Assembly (NCBI GenBank): GCA_021730945.1 | Contig: JAKFYH010000032.1 | Coordinates: forward strand, 1-64,000 | DNA from: Acidobacteriota bacterium | GTDB lineage: Bacteria > Acidobacteriota > Vicinamibacteria > Vicinamibacterales > UBA2999 | DNA length: 64,000 nt | Direction: 5' to 3' | Shown: positions 35,807-45,693 of the stretch, one piece after another | Numbering within the stretch: the stretch's first letter is position 1 | Layout of the letters: each line of letters opens with the position of its first letter | Program-made: the position numbers and the translations under genes | The notes under the pieces: generated by a model | The model's database searches: none | What the model saw: only the letters and a program-made list of their open reading frames with translations | Told to the model about the DNA's origin: nothing

Positions 35807-37050
35807 TACACGCCTCCCGCGAACTTCACGACGCCGTCGGCCAGCACCTTCCAGCCGCGGATGTGATTGAAGTGATAGGCGGTGGCCGGCCCGCGCGCGG
35901 CCATCAACACCTCGAGCGTCGGCTGGGTGTAGCCGGTCTCGTCAGTGGCGCGGCTCATGAGGGTGGCTTCGCCGCCCTTCCACTCGAACGGATAGCGGAA
36001 CCGGGTGTGGCACTTGGGCAGCACCGGTTCATCAAGACGCGCGGCCTGCCAGGTCTTGCCGCCATCGACGCTGATGTCGACCTTGGCGATCTTGCCGCGG
36101 CCGCTCCACGCGATGCCGCGCACTTCCCACCAGCCCGGGCCGGTCAGCTTGTCGGGGAAGGCCGGTTCGGTGATGAGCGACTTGGCGTCCATGTCGAGAC
36201 TGAAAATGCGGGCCGTGCCGTCGGGCAGAGGATCGGTGTACTTGGAGGTTTCTTCGCGCGTCATGAAGGGCTGGTCGGCCACCTCGATGCGCCGCAGCCA
36301 CTTGATGCTGGCGTTGCCTTCGACGCCGGGCAGGAACAACCGGACCGGATAGCCTTGCTCGGGACGCAGCGGCTCGCCGTTCTGCCCGTAGGCGATCAGC
36401 GCATCGTCGAGCGCCTTTTCGATCGGGACGCTGCGGGTCATCACGGCGGCGTCCATGCCTTCAGCGAGGATCCACTTGGCCTTCGGCGAGACCCCGGCCT
36501 CGCGCAGCAGCGTGGCGAGCGGCACGCCGGTCCATTCGCTGGTGCTGGTCAGGCCATCGACCTGTTGCGGGGTGACGTCGGTCTGGTTGCCTTCGCGGCG
36601 ATAGGCGCGCCCGCCGTTACCCGAGCACTCCATCATGCGGATGATCGAGCGGCCGGGGAAGCGGCGAAGATCGGCGAGGGTGAACATCAGCGGCCGGTCG
36701 ACCATGCCGTGGATCAGCAGGGAGTATTGCTGCGGATCGATGGCCGGCACCCCGCCGTGATGGCGTTCGAAGTGCAGGTCGGCCGGCGTGATGATGCCGT
36801 CGAGATCCTGGAGCGGCGTGAGGCTCGACGTGCGCCGTTCGCCGAGCGACACCCGTTTGGGCTTTTCGAACGGCGAGCGACTGCCGACGTCCGTGCTTAG
36901 TGGGCCTTGGACCTTGGTGGGGTCGGCCGGCACCTTGGGACGAGCCGCCTGATCGGCGCTTTGACCCGCAATCGGCAGCGCCGCGCCGACAATTCCGGCC
37001 GTGCCGGCTGCCAAAACCCGTCGCCGCGAGATGGTTTTCCGCCCGTCCAT
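35806..37050 (-). CDS. SoxC-like sulfite dehydrogenase, molybdenum cofactor subunit
   Basis: 414 residues from the ATG at 37050, which has GAGGAGGT upstream; a longer open frame reaching 38367 is spurious. The Tat signal SRRRVLAAGTAGIVG fits folded export with the molybdenum cofactor. The cofactor Cys is C142 in MMECSGNGGRAY. The C-terminal dimerisation domain includes WSGRGKIAKVDISVDGGKTW. SoxC/SorA enzymes oxidise sulfite or a sulfane intermediate and pass electrons to a cytochrome, here encoded just downstream. No other sox genes are in the window, so simple sulfite oxidation is the likelier role. Confidence 0.9.
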   Translation of the reverse strand: MDGRKTISRRRVLAAGTAGIVGAALPIAGQSADQAARPKVPADPTKVQGPLSTDVGSRSPFEKPKRVSLGERRTSSLTPLQDLDGIITPADLHFERHHGGVPAIDPQQYSLLIHGMVDRPLMFTLADLRRFPGRSIIRMMECSGNGGRAYRREGNQTDVTPQQVDGLTSTSEWTGVPLATLLREAGVSPKAKWILAEGMDAAVMTRSVPIEKALDDALIAYGQNGEPLRPEQGYPVRLFLPGVEGNASIKWLRRIEVADQPFMTREETSKYTDPLPDGTARIFSLDMDAKSLITEPAFPDKLTGPGWWEVRGIAWSGRGKIAKVDISVDGGKTWQAARLDEPVLPKCHTRFRYPFEWKGGEATLMSRATDETGYTQPTLEVLMAARGPATAYHFNHIRGWKVLADGVVKFAGGV

Positions 37051-37064
37051 GCGACCTCCTCGAG

Positions 37065-37157
37065 TGGATGATTGGGGCCAGGCCCCCAAAATCACCGTAC
37101 AACTTGCTGAAATGCGGCCAAAATTGGTGATTTTGGGGGCCTGGCCCCAATCATCCA
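37065..37157. repeat. Perfect 32-bp inverted repeat with GGGGCCAGGCCCC core
   Basis: Arms at 37065-37096 and 37126-37157 are exact complements; the spacer is 29 bases. The core GGGGCCAGGCCCC is itself nearly palindromic. It sits between the divergent SoxC-like and DUF1592 genes. Confidence 0.95.
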
Positions 37158-37302
37158 TTTGGGTCGTGGCGGAGACTATCATGGCGGGGGCTGGCGGTGA
37201 CAAGTGATGACAAGAATCGACGCTAAGTCGTTGAAAATTCGACTTGTTAGTGTTACAACGGCCCTGTTGAAAACCGTCTCCGCGGAAGGGGACAAGGCAC
37301 GA

Positions 37303-39801
37303 ATGAAGAAATTGCTGCTCGTTGCACTGATCGGGTTGGTCGCGGGGCTCGGCTTCCGCGTGTCTGCGGAACCGCGCCCGCTGCAGTCGCCTGCGCCCGC
37401 GCCGGCATCCAAGCCGGCCCCACAGCCGGCTGGTGCGGTTCAGCCGGCGCTGGCCGTGGCTCACGCCACCACTGCGCTGCACGAATCGCAGACCGCACTG
37501 GTCAAGCAGTACTGCGCCACCTGCCACAACGATCGCAACCAGAACAACGCCGGCGGACTCTCGCTGGCCGCGTTTGATGCCTCGCGCGTCGGACACGACG
37601 CCGAGGTGGCCGAGATCGCAGAGAAGATGGTCCGCAAGTTGCGCTCGGGCATGATGCCGCCGTCTGGCGCGCGCCGGCCCGAGGCGTCGGTGCTGACCGC
37701 ACTGGCCACGTCGATGGAAGCGCGCCTCGACCAGGCCGCCGCGCTCGATCCCAATCCCGGCCGCCGGCCGTTCCAGCGACTCAATCGCGCCGAGTACGCG
37801 CGGGCCGTCGCCGGCATGTTCGATCTCGACGTTGACGTCTCCGCGTTCCTGCCGCCCGATCAGATCAGTGCCGGCTTCGACAACGTCGCTGATGTGCAGG
37901 GCTTCTCGGCGACCTTGATGGAAGGCTACCTGCGCGCGGCCAGCCGCATCAGTTCGCTCGCGGTCGGCGACCCCAAGGCCGGCGCCGCCGAAGTCACCTA
38001 CAAGGTGCCGCGCACCGGCTCGCAGATGGAGCACGTGGACGGCGCGCCGTTTGGCACCCGCGGCGGCATCTCGGTGCTGCACACGTTTCCCGCCGACGGC
38101 GAGTATCGCTTCCGCATGCAGTTGCACTCGATCCCGACCGGCCAGTTGTTCGGCAGCACGGTGCGCGGCGAGATCCTGGAAGTGTCGATCGACGGCGAGC
38201 GGGTCGCCGCGCTCGAGATTAACCCGCGCATGAGCGAGTCCGATCCGAATGGCATGAACCTGACGACCCCGAAGTTTCATGTCAAGGCGGGCACCGCCCG
38301 GCTGTCGGCGGCCTTTGTGCAGCGCTTCGACGCGGTGCCCGACGACTTGATGCCGCCGATTGCCCACTCACTGGCCGACAGCCAGATTGGCGCCGGCTTC
38401 GGGATCACCACGCTGCCGCACCTGCGCGAGTTCGCGGTGGGCGGGCCGTTCACCGTCACCGGCGTGTCCGATACCGCCAGCCGCCGGCGGATCTTCACGT
38501 GCCGGCCGACCTCGGCGGCCGAAGAAGCACCGTGCGCGGCCGAGATCATTCGCGGCCTGGCGACACAGGCCTATCGCGGGCCGGTGTCGGCGCAGGACTT
38601 CGACGGCCTCCATCGCTTCTTCCAGCAGGGGCGCACCGAAGGCGGCGACTTCGAATCGGGCATTCGTCTCGCGGTGCAGGCGATCCTGGCCAGTCCCAAG
38701 TTTCTCTTCCGCCTGGAGGAAACGCCGGCGACCGTGCGGCCGGGGCAAAACTATCGCATCACCGACCTCGACCTAGCGTCACGCCTGTCGTTCTTCCTCT
38801 GGGGCACCGGACCGGACGCGACCCTGGTGAAGGTGGCCCGGCAGGGCACGCTGCGCACACCGGGCGTGATGGCGGCGCAGGTCAAGCGCATGCTGGCCGA
38901 TCCGAAGGCCGAGGCGCTGTCGACCCGCTTCGCCTCGCAGTGGTTCCGCCTGCAGGATCTCGACAAGATCAATCCCGACGCGCTGCTGTTTCCCTATTAC
39001 GACTTCAAGCTCGCCGAAGCGCTCAAGCGCGAGACCGAGTTGTTCTTCGACAGCATCGTCCGTGACGACCGCCCGATCGTTGACCTGCTGACGGCGGATT
39101 ACACCTACGTCAACGAGCGGGTGGCCAGGCACTACGGTCTGCCGAACGTGAACGGACCGGAGTTCCGCCGCGTGGCGTTGACCGACGACAGCCGCCGCGG
39201 CCTGCTCGGCCAGGGCAGCATCCTGGCGCTCACCTCGGTGGCCGACCGCACGTCGCCGGTGCTGCGTGGCAAGTGGGTGATGGAAGTGCTGCTGGCTTCA
39301 CCGCCGCCGGCGCCGCCGCCTAACGTGCCGCTGCTCGAGGAAACCAAGGGCGACGATGGCGGGCGCCAGTTGACCACGCGCGAGCGCATGGAACAGCACC
39401 GCGCCAACCCGGCCTGCACCTCGTGCCACAAGGTAATCGACCCGATCGGCCTGGCGCTCGAGAACTTCGATGTCACCGGCAAGTGGCGCATTCGCGACAA
39501 CGGCGCGCCGGTGGATCCGGTCGGCGACCTCTACGACGGCACCAAGATGACCGGGCCGGCCGGCTTGCGGGCCGCCCTGCTCAAGCACCAGGACATGTTC
39601 CTCCTGAGCTTCACCGAACGCCTGATGACCTACAGTCTCGGGCGGCGCGTGGAGTACTTCGACATGCCGGCGATTCGCCGGATCATGCGAGACGCGGCCA
39701 AGAGCAACAACCGCTTCTCGGCGTTCGTCATGGGCATCGTGACGAGCCAGGCATTTCAGATGAGCAAGGCCGAACCGGTCGAAACGACAGTGGAGAGATA
39801 G
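37303..39801 (+). CDS. DUF1592-type di-CxxCH protein, copy 1
   Basis: 832 residues from the ATG at 37303, which opens a signal peptide (KKLLLVALIGLVAGLG); an in-frame start 99 bases upstream lacks these features. The N-terminal Planctomycete-type cytochrome site is CATCH (C71, C74, H75). Then come the DUF1587, DUF1595, DUF1592, DUF1588 and DUF1585 regions in the usual order (NRAEYARAVAGMFDLDVDV; LASRLSFFLWGTGPDATL; LTADYTYVNERVARHYG; NPACTSCHKVIDPIG; LMTYSLGRRVEYFDMPA). A second CxxCH lies at C705-H709. It is probably periplasmic or outer-membrane associated and redox active. The function is unknown. DUF1552 follows five bases after the stop. Confidence 0.85.
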   Translation: MKKLLLVALIGLVAGLGFRVSAEPRPLQSPAPAPASKPAPQPAGAVQPALAVAHATTALHESQTALVKQYCATCHNDRNQNNAGGLSLAAFDASRVGHDAEVAEIAEKMVRKLRSGMMPPSGARRPEASVLTALATSMEARLDQAAALDPNPGRRPFQRLNRAEYARAVAGMFDLDVDVSAFLPPDQISAGFDNVADVQGFSATLMEGYLRAASRISSLAVGDPKAGAAEVTYKVPRTGSQMEHVDGAPFGTRGGISVLHTFPADGEYRFRMQLHSIPTGQLFGSTVRGEILEVSIDGERVAALEINPRMSESDPNGMNLTTPKFHVKAGTARLSAAFVQRFDAVPDDLMPPIAHSLADSQIGAGFGITTLPHLREFAVGGPFTVTGVSDTASRRRIFTCRPTSAAEEAPCAAEIIRGLATQAYRGPVSAQDFDGLHRFFQQGRTEGGDFESGIRLAVQAILASPKFLFRLEETPATVRPGQNYRITDLDLASRLSFFLWGTGPDATLVKVARQGTLRTPGVMAAQVKRMLADPKAEALSTRFASQWFRLQDLDKINPDALLFPYYDFKLAEALKRETELFFDSIVRDDRPIVDLLTADYTYVNERVARHYGLPNVNGPEFRRVALTDDSRRGLLGQGSILALTSVADRTSPVLRGKWVMEVLLASPPPAPPPNVPLLEETKGDDGGRQLTTRERMEQHRANPACTSCHKVIDPIGLALENFDVTGKWRIRDNGAPVDPVGDLYDGTKMTGPAGLRAALLKHQDMFLLSFTERLMTYSLGRRVEYFDMPAIRRIMRDAAKSNNRFSAFVMGIVTSQAFQMSKAEPVETTVER

Positions 39802-39806
39802 CAACC

Positions 39807-41216
39807 ATGGAATACATCACGAAGAAGCACCTGTCCCGCCGTACTGTTCTGCGCGGCCTCGGCGTCACCATGGCTCTGCCGCTGCTCGATGCGATGGTGC
39901 CGGCGCAAACCCTGCTCGCCCAGACCGCGGCCGCCGGCAAGGTGCGGCTGTCAGCGATCGAGATGGTGCACGGCTCGGCCGGCGCGACCGTGTTCGGCGC
40001 CAGCAAGAACCTGTGGTCGCCGGCGGCGGAGGGCACGGCGTTCGACCTGAGCCCCGGCGCACTGTCGCCGCTCGAGCCGTTCCGTGACTACCTCACCATT
40101 GTCAGCAACACCGACGTGCGCAACGCCGAGGCGTTTTCGCTGCCGGAAATCGGCGCCGACCACTTCCGGTCGAGCGCGGTGTTCCTGACCCAGGCGCATC
40201 CCAAGAAGACGCAAGGGTCCGACGTGCACGCCGGCACCTCGCTCGATCAGATCTACGCGCAGAAATTCGGCCAGGACACCGCGATTCCGTCGATGCAGTT
40301 GAGCATCGAGACGGTCGATCAGTCGGGCGGCTGCGCCTACGGTTACAGCTGCGCCTACACTGACAGCATCAGCTGGGCGTCGCCGAACCAGCCGCTGCCG
40401 ATGATTCGCGACCCGCGCGCCGCGTTTGACTCGCTGTTCGGCGTCGGCGCCACGCCGGCCGAACGCGCCGCGCACCGCAAGACCGACAAGAGCATCCTGG
40501 ACTGGGTCAGCGGCGAAGTGGCGCGGTTGCAGAAAGACCTGGGCGCCGGCGATCGCGCCCGCCTGGGCTCGTTCCTCGAGGAAGTGCGCGAGGTCGAACG
40601 CCGCATCCAGCGCGTCGAGGCGCATAACGCGTCGGGCGAAGCGCGCGAGTTGCCCGAGGCGCCGATCGGCGTGCCGGATGCCTTCGACGAGCACGTCAAG
40701 CTGATGCTCGACCTGCAGGTGCTGGCGTTTGCCACCGATGTCACCCGCGTGTTCTCGTTCAAGATGGGCCGCGACGGTTCGGCGCGGGTCTACCCGCAAA
40801 GCGGCGTCCGTTCCGCCTTCCACCCCGCGTCGCACCACGGCGAGCGCGAGGACCGCGTGACCGATTTCATGAAGATCAACCGGTATCACGTGAGCATGAT
40901 TCCCTACTTCCTCGAGAAGCTGAAGAACACGCCCGAGGGCGACAAGAACCTGCTCGATAACACCGTCGTGATCTACGGATCGCCGATGGGCAACTCGAAC
41001 GTGCACAACCACAAGCGCTGCCCGCTGTTCATCGCCGGCAAGGGCGGTGGCGCGCTGCGCGGCAACCTGCACCTCAAGGCCGCCGACGGCACGCCGATGG
41101 CGAACGTCATGCTGGCGTTGATGCAGGACATGGGCCTCACCGACGTGACGAGCTTCGGCGACAGCACCGGCCGCTTCGAGCTGAAGTCGCTTCCGGCGGC
41201 GACGGCGGCGCGGTAA
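39807..41216 (+). CDS. DUF1552 Tat-exported protein, copy 1
   Basis: 469 residues from the ATG at 39807, five bases after the preceding stop; longer frames lie inside that gene. It begins with a Tat-type signal (LSRRTVLRGLGVTMALPLL). The DUF1552 body is recognisable by SAIEMVHGSAGATVFGA, SSAVFLTQAHPKKTQGSDV, the repeated GGCAYGYSCAYTDSISWASP and HNHKRCPLFIAGKGGGAL. DUF1552 proteins almost always accompany DUF1592-type cytochromes; no reaction is known. Cysteines in CAYGYSC and RC are kept in all three copies here. Confidence 0.85.
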   Translation: MEYITKKHLSRRTVLRGLGVTMALPLLDAMVPAQTLLAQTAAAGKVRLSAIEMVHGSAGATVFGASKNLWSPAAEGTAFDLSPGALSPLEPFRDYLTIVSNTDVRNAEAFSLPEIGADHFRSSAVFLTQAHPKKTQGSDVHAGTSLDQIYAQKFGQDTAIPSMQLSIETVDQSGGCAYGYSCAYTDSISWASPNQPLPMIRDPRAAFDSLFGVGATPAERAAHRKTDKSILDWVSGEVARLQKDLGAGDRARLGSFLEEVREVERRIQRVEAHNASGEARELPEAPIGVPDAFDEHVKLMLDLQVLAFATDVTRVFSFKMGRDGSARVYPQSGVRSAFHPASHHGEREDRVTDFMKINRYHVSMIPYFLEKLKNTPEGDKNLLDNTVVIYGSPMGNSNVHNHKRCPLFIAGKGGGALRGNLHLKAADGTPMANVMLALMQDMGLTDVTSFGDSTGRFELKSLPAATAAR

Positions 41217-41374
41217 GACGGAGAGATTAGAGCCACGGAGGACCGAGGGCACGGAGCAGATCCTTGGAAGCGCCCGGTGCCGCGAATCGGCGGCCGGTGT
41301 TTTGAAGGCAGCTTTTCCGACAGCTCTGCGTTCTCTGTGGCGAGTGTTCGTGGGTCAGTGACTGGGGCAGGCAT
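41217..41374. repeat. Intergenic element A, 158 bases, with weak inverted repeats
   Basis: Contains CCACGGAGGACCGAGG near the left and TTCTCTGTGGCGAG near the right, plus GTGCCGCGAATCGGC and GGTGTTTTGAAGG in the middle. These middle blocks are also in element B (52761-52919). No gene is seen. Confidence 0.6.
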
Positions 41375-43177
41375 ATGCGCAAAGTGATTCAGGGGTTCGG
41401 GTTGGTTGGCATTCTCGCTGTCACGCTGTCGGTGATGCTCGGCGCTGCCGCGGCGCCGGTGGCCGATGCGGCGATGAAGCGCGACAAGGAAGCCGTGCGC
41501 ACATTGCTTAAAGACGGCGCCGACGTCAACGCGGCGCAGGGCGACGGCATGACCGCACTCCACTGGGCCGCGCGCAATGGCGACGCCGAACTCACGCAGA
41601 TGCTGCTGTTCGCCGGCGCCAACGTCAAGGCGAGTACGCGCCTGGGTGGCTACACGCCACTGCTGCTGGCGGCTGAACGGGGCCACGCTCCGGTGATTGC
41701 GGCCCTGCTGGCGGGCGGCGCCGACGCCAAGGTCGCCAACGCCCTCGGCACGACGCCCCTGATGCTGGCAGCTTCAGCCGGTAACGCCACCGCCGTGACC
41801 ACGCTGATCGAAAATGGCGCCGAAATCGAAGCCCGGGAGAAGACGTTCGGGCAGACGCCACTGATGTTCGCCACGGCCAACAACCGCGTCGAAGCGATCA
41901 AGGCGCTCGTCAAGGCCGGCGCCGACCTCAAGGCCACCTCGAAGGTGGTCAACGTCGGCAGCCTCAGTGGCATGGAGCAGGAGTTTCTGGCGCAGGCATC
42001 AGGCAGCGGCGCGCAGCCCGGTGGCGGCGGCCAGGGCCGTACCGGCCAGGTCGTGCCTTCAGGCACGGCACCGGCGGCGGCCGCAGCCACGCCACCTGCG
42101 GCCCCAGCCGGCGCGCCTCCCGCCGGTGGCGGTGGTCGGGGCCGTGGCGGCATGGGCACGCCCGGCATCGAGCGCCCGTACTTCTATAACGAATTGATTG
42201 GCACGCAGGGCGGCGTGACGGCATTGATGCTGGCCGCGCGTGGCGGCTACGCCGATGCGGTGAAGACGCTGGTCACCTCCGGCGCCGACGTCAACCAGGT
42301 GTCGGCCGGCGACAAGACCAGCCCGCTGTTGATTGCGACGATCAACGGCCAGTTCGACCTGGCGCAGTGGCTGCTCGAGCAGGGCGCCAACCCCAACGCG
42401 GCCGCCGCCAACGGCGTGACCCCGCTGTATGCGGCGCTGAACGTGACCTGGGCGCCGCGAGCGCTCTATCCGCAGCCGCGCGCCTACAACCAGCAGCAGA
42501 CCACCTACCTGTCGTACATGAAGGCGTTGCTCGACAAGGGCGCCGATCCGAACCTGCGGTTGACCCGCAAGGTGTGGTACTCGGAGTACAACTTCGACCT
42601 GGCCGGGGTCGACGAAATCGGCGCGACGCCGATGTGGCGCGCCGCGTTTGCCGGCGACGTCGCCGCGATGACGCTGTTGATGGAGTACGGGGCCGACCCC
42701 AACATTTCCACCATGCGGCCAGCCGGCCGCCAGCGGCTGGGTGATGCGACCGAGGTCCGCCAGGGCGCGGACGTGTCGTCGATGCCTCCCGTGCCGCTCG
42801 GCGGTCCCGGTGTGCCGGTGCTGCAGGCTGCTTCGGGTGTGGGCTTTGGCGAAGGCTTCGCCGCCAACTCGCACATTCACTCGCCGGCCGGCTTCCTGCC
42901 GGGCATCAAGTTCATGGTCGAAGTGGCCGGTGCCGACGTCAACGCGGTCGATCACGACGGCAACACGGCGCTGCATCACGCCGCCGCGCGTGGCGACAAC
43001 GAGTCGATTCTGTATCTCGTCTCAAAGGGCGCCGACGTGACCAAGGTGAATCGTGAAGGCCAGACCGTGGCCGACATGGCCAACGGCCCCGTGCAGCGGA
43101 CTCAGCCCTATCCGGAAACCCTGCAACTGCTCGAAAAGCTGGGATCGAAGAACAATCACAAGTGCGTGTCCTGTTGA
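41375..43177 (+). CDS. Secreted ankyrin-repeat protein with C-terminal CxxC, copy 1
   Basis: 600 residues with a signal peptide (VIQGFGLVGILAVTLSVML, cleavage near AAAA). Ankyrin repeats occupy about 35-195 (DGADVNAAQGDGMTALHWAA) and again about 275-585. A low-complexity Gly/Pro/Ala linker (about 210-268) separates them. The last residues are NNHKCVSC, a terminal CxxC (C597, C600) shared by the two other ankyrin copies. Bacterial ankyrin proteins with signal peptides act in the periplasm or outside, often binding protein partners. Its position after DUF1552 suggests a partner of the cytochrome pair. Confidence 0.85.
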   Translation: MRKVIQGFGLVGILAVTLSVMLGAAAAPVADAAMKRDKEAVRTLLKDGADVNAAQGDGMTALHWAARNGDAELTQMLLFAGANVKASTRLGGYTPLLLAAERGHAPVIAALLAGGADAKVANALGTTPLMLAASAGNATAVTTLIENGAEIEAREKTFGQTPLMFATANNRVEAIKALVKAGADLKATSKVVNVGSLSGMEQEFLAQASGSGAQPGGGGQGRTGQVVPSGTAPAAAAATPPAAPAGAPPAGGGGRGRGGMGTPGIERPYFYNELIGTQGGVTALMLAARGGYADAVKTLVTSGADVNQVSAGDKTSPLLIATINGQFDLAQWLLEQGANPNAAAANGVTPLYAALNVTWAPRALYPQPRAYNQQQTTYLSYMKALLDKGADPNLRLTRKVWYSEYNFDLAGVDEIGATPMWRAAFAGDVAAMTLLMEYGADPNISTMRPAGRQRLGDATEVRQGADVSSMPPVPLGGPGVPVLQAASGVGFGEGFAANSHIHSPAGFLPGIKFMVEVAGADVNAVDHDGNTALHHAAARGDNESILYLVSKGADVTKVNREGQTVADMANGPVQRTQPYPETLQLLEKLGSKNNHKCVSC

Positions 43178-43187
43178 GACCGAGAGC

Positions 43188-45677
43188 ATGAAGAAGTTCG
43201 CGATCGCGTGTTTGCTCTCGGTCCCGCTGCTGGTTGCGGCGCAGTCGCCCAGGCCGGCGATGCCGGCGTCCGCCTCCACCGCCAAGACTCCGCGGGCGGC
43301 TACGGCGGGACAGCCTCGGGCCGTGCAGCCGGCCGCTTCACTTTCGCCGGCGGCCGCTGACATGACCTCGGCCGAACAGACCGCGATGGTCAAGCAGTAC
43401 TGCGCCGGTTGTCATAGCGAGCGCGGTAAGGCCGGCGGCCTGTCGCTGGCGGCGTTTGACGCCGCCGATGTACTCGACCACACCAGCACGACCGAGAAGA
43501 TGATCAGAAAGCTCCGCGCCGGCATGATGCCACCGGCCGGCGCCCGGCGGCCGGAGCCGGCGGTGATCGACGCCCTGGCCACGGCGTTGGAGACGCGCAT
43601 CGATCGGGCAGCGGCGCTCAGCCCCAATCCCGGATCGCGCCCGTCGCAGCGCCTGAACCGCGCCGAGTATGCGCGCGCCGTGAAGGACCTGCTGGCGCTC
43701 GATATCGACGTCAACGCTTTCCTGCCGGCCGACACGATCAGTGACGGGTTCGACAATATTGCCGATTCGCAGACCATCTCGTCGACGTTGATGGAAGGGT
43801 ATTTGCGCGCGGCCAGCCAAATCAGCCGCCTTGCAGTCGGCGATCGCAACGCCTCGCCGGGTTCGACCACCTGGAAGGTGCCGCGCACGGCCTCGCAGAT
43901 GCGTCATGTCGAAGGCGCCCCGCTCGGGACCCGCGGCGGCCTGTCGACCTTGCATGTCTTTCCGGCCGACGGCGCCTATGTGTTCAAGATCATGCTGCAC
44001 ATGGGTCCCACCGGCGACCTGTTCGGTGGCCCGTACCGCGGTGAGCAGATTGAAGTGTCGATCGACGGCGTCCGCGCCGCGCTGATGGATATCAATCCGC
44101 GCATGAACGAGCAGGACCCCAACGGCATGACCATGCAGACGCCGTCGGTGCACATCCAGGCGGGCGAACACCGGGTGTCGGCGGCGTTCGTCCAGCGCTT
44201 TGAAGGGCCGGCCGACGACCTGATCATGCCGATCGAGCACACGCTGGCCGATACCAACATCGGCGAAGTGTTCGGCACCACGGCGATTCCGCACTTGCGC
44301 GACTTCACGGTGTCGGGGCCGTTGTCGGTGACGGGCGTGTCCGATTCACCGAGCCGTCGCAAGATTTTCACCTGCCGCCCGACCAGCGCCGCCGAGGAGT
44401 CGCGTTGCGCCGGCGACATCGTTCGCAAGCTCGCCACCCAGGCCTACCGCGGCCCGGTCGCCGCCGACGACCTCAAGGATCTGATGGCGTTCTACGATCG
44501 CGGGCGCAAGGACGGCGACTTCGAGGCCGGCGTGCGCCTGGCGGTGCAGGCCGTGCTGGCCAGCCCGCGCTTCCTGTTCCGCATGGAGCAGGCGCCGGCG
44601 GCCTTGCGCGCCGGCCAGAACTACCGGGTCAGCGACATCGACCTGGCGTCGCGCCTGTCGTTCTTCGTATGGGGATCGGTGCCCGACGCCGAGCTGATCA
44701 AGGTCGCCATGCAGGGCACCTTGCAGTCGCCGTTGGTATTCGACCAGCAGTTGAAGCGGATGCTGGCCGACCCGCGTTCCGAGGCGCTGGCGACGCGTTT
44801 TGGCTCACAGTGGCTGCGGTTGCAGGACGTCGAGAAGGTCCGCCCCGATCATCACTTCTATTCCTACTGGGATACCACGCTGTCCCAGGCGATGGTGCGC
44901 GAGACCGAGCTGTTCGTCGACAGCCTGATCCGCGAGGACCGGCCGGTCACCGACCTGCTGACCGCCGATCACACCTTCGTCAACGAACGGCTGGCCAAGC
45001 ACTACGGCATCCCCAACATCCTGGGCGACCAGTACCGCCGCGTGACCATTGCCGACCCCAACCGGCGGGGCGTGCTTGGGCAGGGCAGCGTGTTGCTGCT
45101 CACCTCGATCGCCGACCGCACCTCGCCGGTGCTGCGCGGCAAGTGGGTGATGGAGGTGCTGCTCGGCTCACCACCCCCGCCGCCGCCCCCCAACGTGCCC
45201 CTGCTCGAGGAGACCAAGGGCGTCGAGGACGGCAAGCTCCTGTCGACCCGCGAGCGGATGGAAGAACACCGCAAGAACCCGGCCTGTACGTCGTGCCACA
45301 AGGTGATCGATCCGCTGGGTCTCGCGCTGGAGAATTTCGACGTCACCGGCGTGTGGCGGATCAAGGACAACGGCGTCACCGTGGACCCGGCCGGCGACCT
45401 GTTTGACGGCACCAAGCTGGATGGGCCGATTGCGCTGCGCAACGCGCTGATGAAACACCAGGACGTGATCATGCTGAGCTTCACCGAAAGCCTGATGACC
45501 TACGCGCTGGGCCGCCGGGTCGAGTCGTACGACATGCCGGCGGTGCGCGCGATCGTCCGCGACGCCAAGCGCGGCAACTACAGGTTTTCGTCGTTTATTT
45601 CCGGCGTCGCCAAGAGCGCGGCGTTTCGGATGGGTCGGGTGGCGGCGGTCGAGACGACCACCGCCGCGGGTCGGTAA
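43188..45677 (+). CDS. DUF1592-type di-CxxCH protein, copy 2
   Basis: 829 residues from the ATG at 43188, ten bases after the ankyrin stop. A signal peptide (KKFAIACLLSVPLLVAAQ) is followed by a Pro/Ala-rich linker, CAGCH (C72, C75, H76), the same domain order as copy 1 and a second site CTSCH (C700, C703, H704). Copy 2 has GYRVSDIDLA-type changes but keeps all landmark motifs. Copies 2 and 3 share CAGCHSERGKAGG, whereas copy 1 has CATCHNDRNQ, which suggests that 2 and 3 are closer relatives at this end. Confidence 0.85.
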   Translation: MKKFAIACLLSVPLLVAAQSPRPAMPASASTAKTPRAATAGQPRAVQPAASLSPAAADMTSAEQTAMVKQYCAGCHSERGKAGGLSLAAFDAADVLDHTSTTEKMIRKLRAGMMPPAGARRPEPAVIDALATALETRIDRAAALSPNPGSRPSQRLNRAEYARAVKDLLALDIDVNAFLPADTISDGFDNIADSQTISSTLMEGYLRAASQISRLAVGDRNASPGSTTWKVPRTASQMRHVEGAPLGTRGGLSTLHVFPADGAYVFKIMLHMGPTGDLFGGPYRGEQIEVSIDGVRAALMDINPRMNEQDPNGMTMQTPSVHIQAGEHRVSAAFVQRFEGPADDLIMPIEHTLADTNIGEVFGTTAIPHLRDFTVSGPLSVTGVSDSPSRRKIFTCRPTSAAEESRCAGDIVRKLATQAYRGPVAADDLKDLMAFYDRGRKDGDFEAGVRLAVQAVLASPRFLFRMEQAPAALRAGQNYRVSDIDLASRLSFFVWGSVPDAELIKVAMQGTLQSPLVFDQQLKRMLADPRSEALATRFGSQWLRLQDVEKVRPDHHFYSYWDTTLSQAMVRETELFVDSLIREDRPVTDLLTADHTFVNERLAKHYGIPNILGDQYRRVTIADPNRRGVLGQGSVLLLTSIADRTSPVLRGKWVMEVLLGSPPPPPPPNVPLLEETKGVEDGKLLSTRERMEEHRKNPACTSCHKVIDPLGLALENFDVTGVWRIKDNGVTVDPAGDLFDGTKLDGPIALRNALMKHQDVIMLSFTESLMTYALGRRVESYDMPAVRAIVRDAKRGNYRFSSFISGVAKSAAFRMGRVAAVETTTAAGR

Positions 45678-45693
45678 ATCGGAGGAGAGGCTG

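Noticed and set aside
35186-37050. Full thiosulfate-oxidising Sox operon
   Set aside because: Only the SoxC-like and cytochrome genes are found; soxA, X, Y, Z and B are absent from the window.
37051-38367. N-terminal extension of the SoxC-like frame
   Set aside because: It is antisense to DUF1592 copy 1, crosses the inverted repeat, and the Tat signal and ribosome site fix the start at 37050.
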